64,000 bases of DNA from JARRQJ01 sp963810615 (GTDB taxonomy: Bacteria; Pseudomonadota; Gammaproteobacteria; DRLM01). This document shows positions 62,762 to 64,000 of the stretch, piece after piece (within the stretch, counting starts at the first letter, position 1; every line of letters begins with the position of its first letter). Location of the stretch: NCBI GenBank assembly GCA_963810615.1, contig CAWEOA010000002.1, positions 682,001 through 746,000 of the forward strand. Direction: 5' to 3'. Position numbers and translations under genes: made by a program. The notes under the pieces are model-generated. The model did no database searches, was not told the DNA's origin, and saw only the letters and a program-made list of their open reading frames with translations.

Positions 62762-64000
62762 ACAACGCAATCCCGCACGCACTCATCATCGACGACGAGG
62801 AAAACTTCGCCGAATCGCTGGCGATGGCGCTGGATGACATGTTTGACATAAGCATAGCCAACTCGCTGGAGACCGCCCGTGAAAGACTGGCCGAGCAAGA
62901 CTACGTAATAATTTTATTGGACGTTCGCTTACCGGAAGGCAACGGAGTGGACTATATCCGTGAATTCAAAACCCTGCAGCCCAATACCATCATAGTCATG
63001 TTGACCGCGCATGCGACGGTGGAGAATGCCGTCGCCGCACTTAAATTGGGTGCGGCCGACTATTTCACCAAACCGATAGACATCCCCAAATTCAAGCGCG
63101 AGCTGCTGATGCTGCTGGAAAATCGCCAGCTCCACCAGCAAGTGAAATCGCTGCAGCGGCAGATCGAGTCGCAGGCGTCGGCGATTTTCAATGCCTCACC
63201 TACGGGCGCCATGAAACAAATTATGGAGCGCGTACCCATGATCGCGCCCTTGAGTATCCCCGTCCTCATCAGAGGCGAGACCGGGACAGGCAAGGAACGT
63301 CTGGCGCAATGGATACACACCCTGTCAGAACAAGGCGGCAACCTGGTTTCGATAAATTGCGCAGCCCTACCCAAGGACCTGGTGGAAAGTGAGTTGTTCG
63401 GCCATGCCAAAGGCGCCTTCTCGGGCGCGATAAGCAGCAAGGAAGGATTGGTCGAGAAGGCGACGGACGGCACCCTGTTTCTCGATGAGATCGCCGAACT
63501 CAGCGACGGCGTTCAGGCCAAGCTATTGCGACTGCTGGAGTCCGGCGTCTTTTTCCGGGTAGGCGATGCCACCGAGCGACGCGTCAGCTTTCGTCTTATC
63601 GCCGCAACGCATAATGACCTCAGCGACCCTGCCGGCGGATTCCGCGCCGACCTGTTCTTCCGTATCAACGGCATCTCCTTTGAGCTGCCGCCGCTGCGCG
63701 AGCGCATCCAGGATTTGCCTTTGTTGGTGCGATTTTTTATCGAGGAGGCCAACCAGGCCTATCGCAAACACATCACCGACATTGAAGCGGATGCATTAAA
63801 ATCATTACACGGCTATGGCTGGCCGGGTAATATTCGCGAACTCAAATGGGTCATACATCGCGCGGTCGCCGTGGCAAGCGGAACGCAACTGACCAGCTCT
63901 GATTTCAGCACCAGTCCTGAGATCCTCCGCGCGCAAGCCACGCCCGCCCCTGCTTCGTCGCCGGCTGCGGAAGGAACGGCCATCAGTTTCCGCAATGAAA
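62758..64000 (+). CDS. NtrC-family sigma-54 response regulator, 5' part
   Basis: The receiver domain has the phosphorylation site Asp55 (LLDVRLPEG) and Lys105. The AAA+ domain has Walker A GETGTGKE (173-180), the sigma-54 contact loop as GAFSGA (219-224, normally GAFTGA), Walker B GTLFLDEI and the end WPGNIRELKW. The DNA-binding domain is beyond the right edge. ATG 62758 overlaps the kinase stop. It probably activates the divergent sigma-54 promoter of the speD operon. Confidence 0.94.
   Translation, partial: MNNAIPHALIIDDEENFAESLAMALDDMFDISIANSLETARERLAEQDYVIILLDVRLPEGNGVDYIREFKTLQPNTIIVMLTAHATVENAVAALKLGAADYFTKPIDIPKFKRELLMLLENRQLHQQVKSLQRQIESQASAIFNASPTGAMKQIMERVPMIAPLSIPVLIRGETGTGKERLAQWIHTLSEQGGNLVSINCAALPKDLVESELFGHAKGAFSGAISSKEGLVEKATDGTLFLDEIAELSDGVQAKLLRLLESGVFFRVGDATERRVSFRLIAATHNDLSDPAGGFRADLFFRINGISFELPPLRERIQDLPLLVRFFIEEANQAYRKHITDIEADALKSLHGYGWPGNIRELKWVIHRAVAVASGTQLTSSDFSTSPEILRAQATPAPASSPAAEGTAISFRNE

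Overview
The window is a 64 kb piece of chromosome that looks gammaproteobacterial. The strongest sign is the block from 35.9 to 46.4 kb: ychF, pth, rplY, prs, tRNA-Gln, ispE, lolB, a TPR lipoprotein, hemA, prfA, prmC. As far as I recall this is the order seen in Pseudomonas and relatives. A SUF operon with an Rrf2 regulator, a bc1 complex, sucAB-lpdA, a complete urease operon and two PEP-CTERM proteins point to a free-living, respiring, envelope-building species. I cannot name the genus.

Layout. 1-7.4 kb is accessory DNA: two PEP-CTERM proteins (one of four tandem repeats behind a sigma-54 promoter), a tandemly duplicated STAS-like pair, a small tyrosine recombinase with a decayed second copy, and several small orphan genes. 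7.4-12.9 kb (minus) carries hypA-hypF-hypC-hypD-hypE for [NiFe]-hydrogenase maturation, with no hydrogenase structural genes and no hypB in view. 12.9-15.3 kb is petA-petB-petC. 15.8-22.6 kb is a SUF iron-sulfur operon ending in a Rieske ferredoxin. 22.7-30.1 kb has a stand-alone HemD-like gene, an HDOD protein and the 2-oxoglutarate dehydrogenase genes sucA-sucB-lpdA. 30.5-35.5 kb has a DUF3579 protein, a spermidine-synthase-like enzyme, a membrane-anchored cNMP/rhodanese protein, a PilZ protein and two paralogous 35-residue membrane microproteins. 35.8-46.8 kb is the housekeeping block with tRNA-Met and tRNA-Gln. 46.8-48.7 kb has small lipoproteins and a TorF-type porin.

48.9-55.8 kb is the best-supported special system. 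An arginase-family enzyme resembling Ni-dependent guanidine hydrolase is followed by ureD-A-B-C-E-F-G. Upstream lie an apparent guanidine-I (ykkC) riboswitch, a consensus sigma-54 promoter and an NtrC-type dyad. Together these predict an operon that turns guanidine into urea and ammonia and then splits the urea, switched on by nitrogen limitation and by guanidine itself.

57.1-64 kb holds a candidate undescribed system: a tight minus-strand operon speD, GNAT, GNAT, ketoacyl synthase, acyl carrier protein. It has its own near-consensus sigma-54 promoter and is divergent from a histidine kinase (one-base frameshift in this sequence) and an NtrC-family activator that runs off the window. The gene set suggests an acyl-ACP-derived product involving decarboxylated AdoMet or a polyamine; the product is unknown.

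All calls come from reading sequence and motifs by eye; no database search was run.
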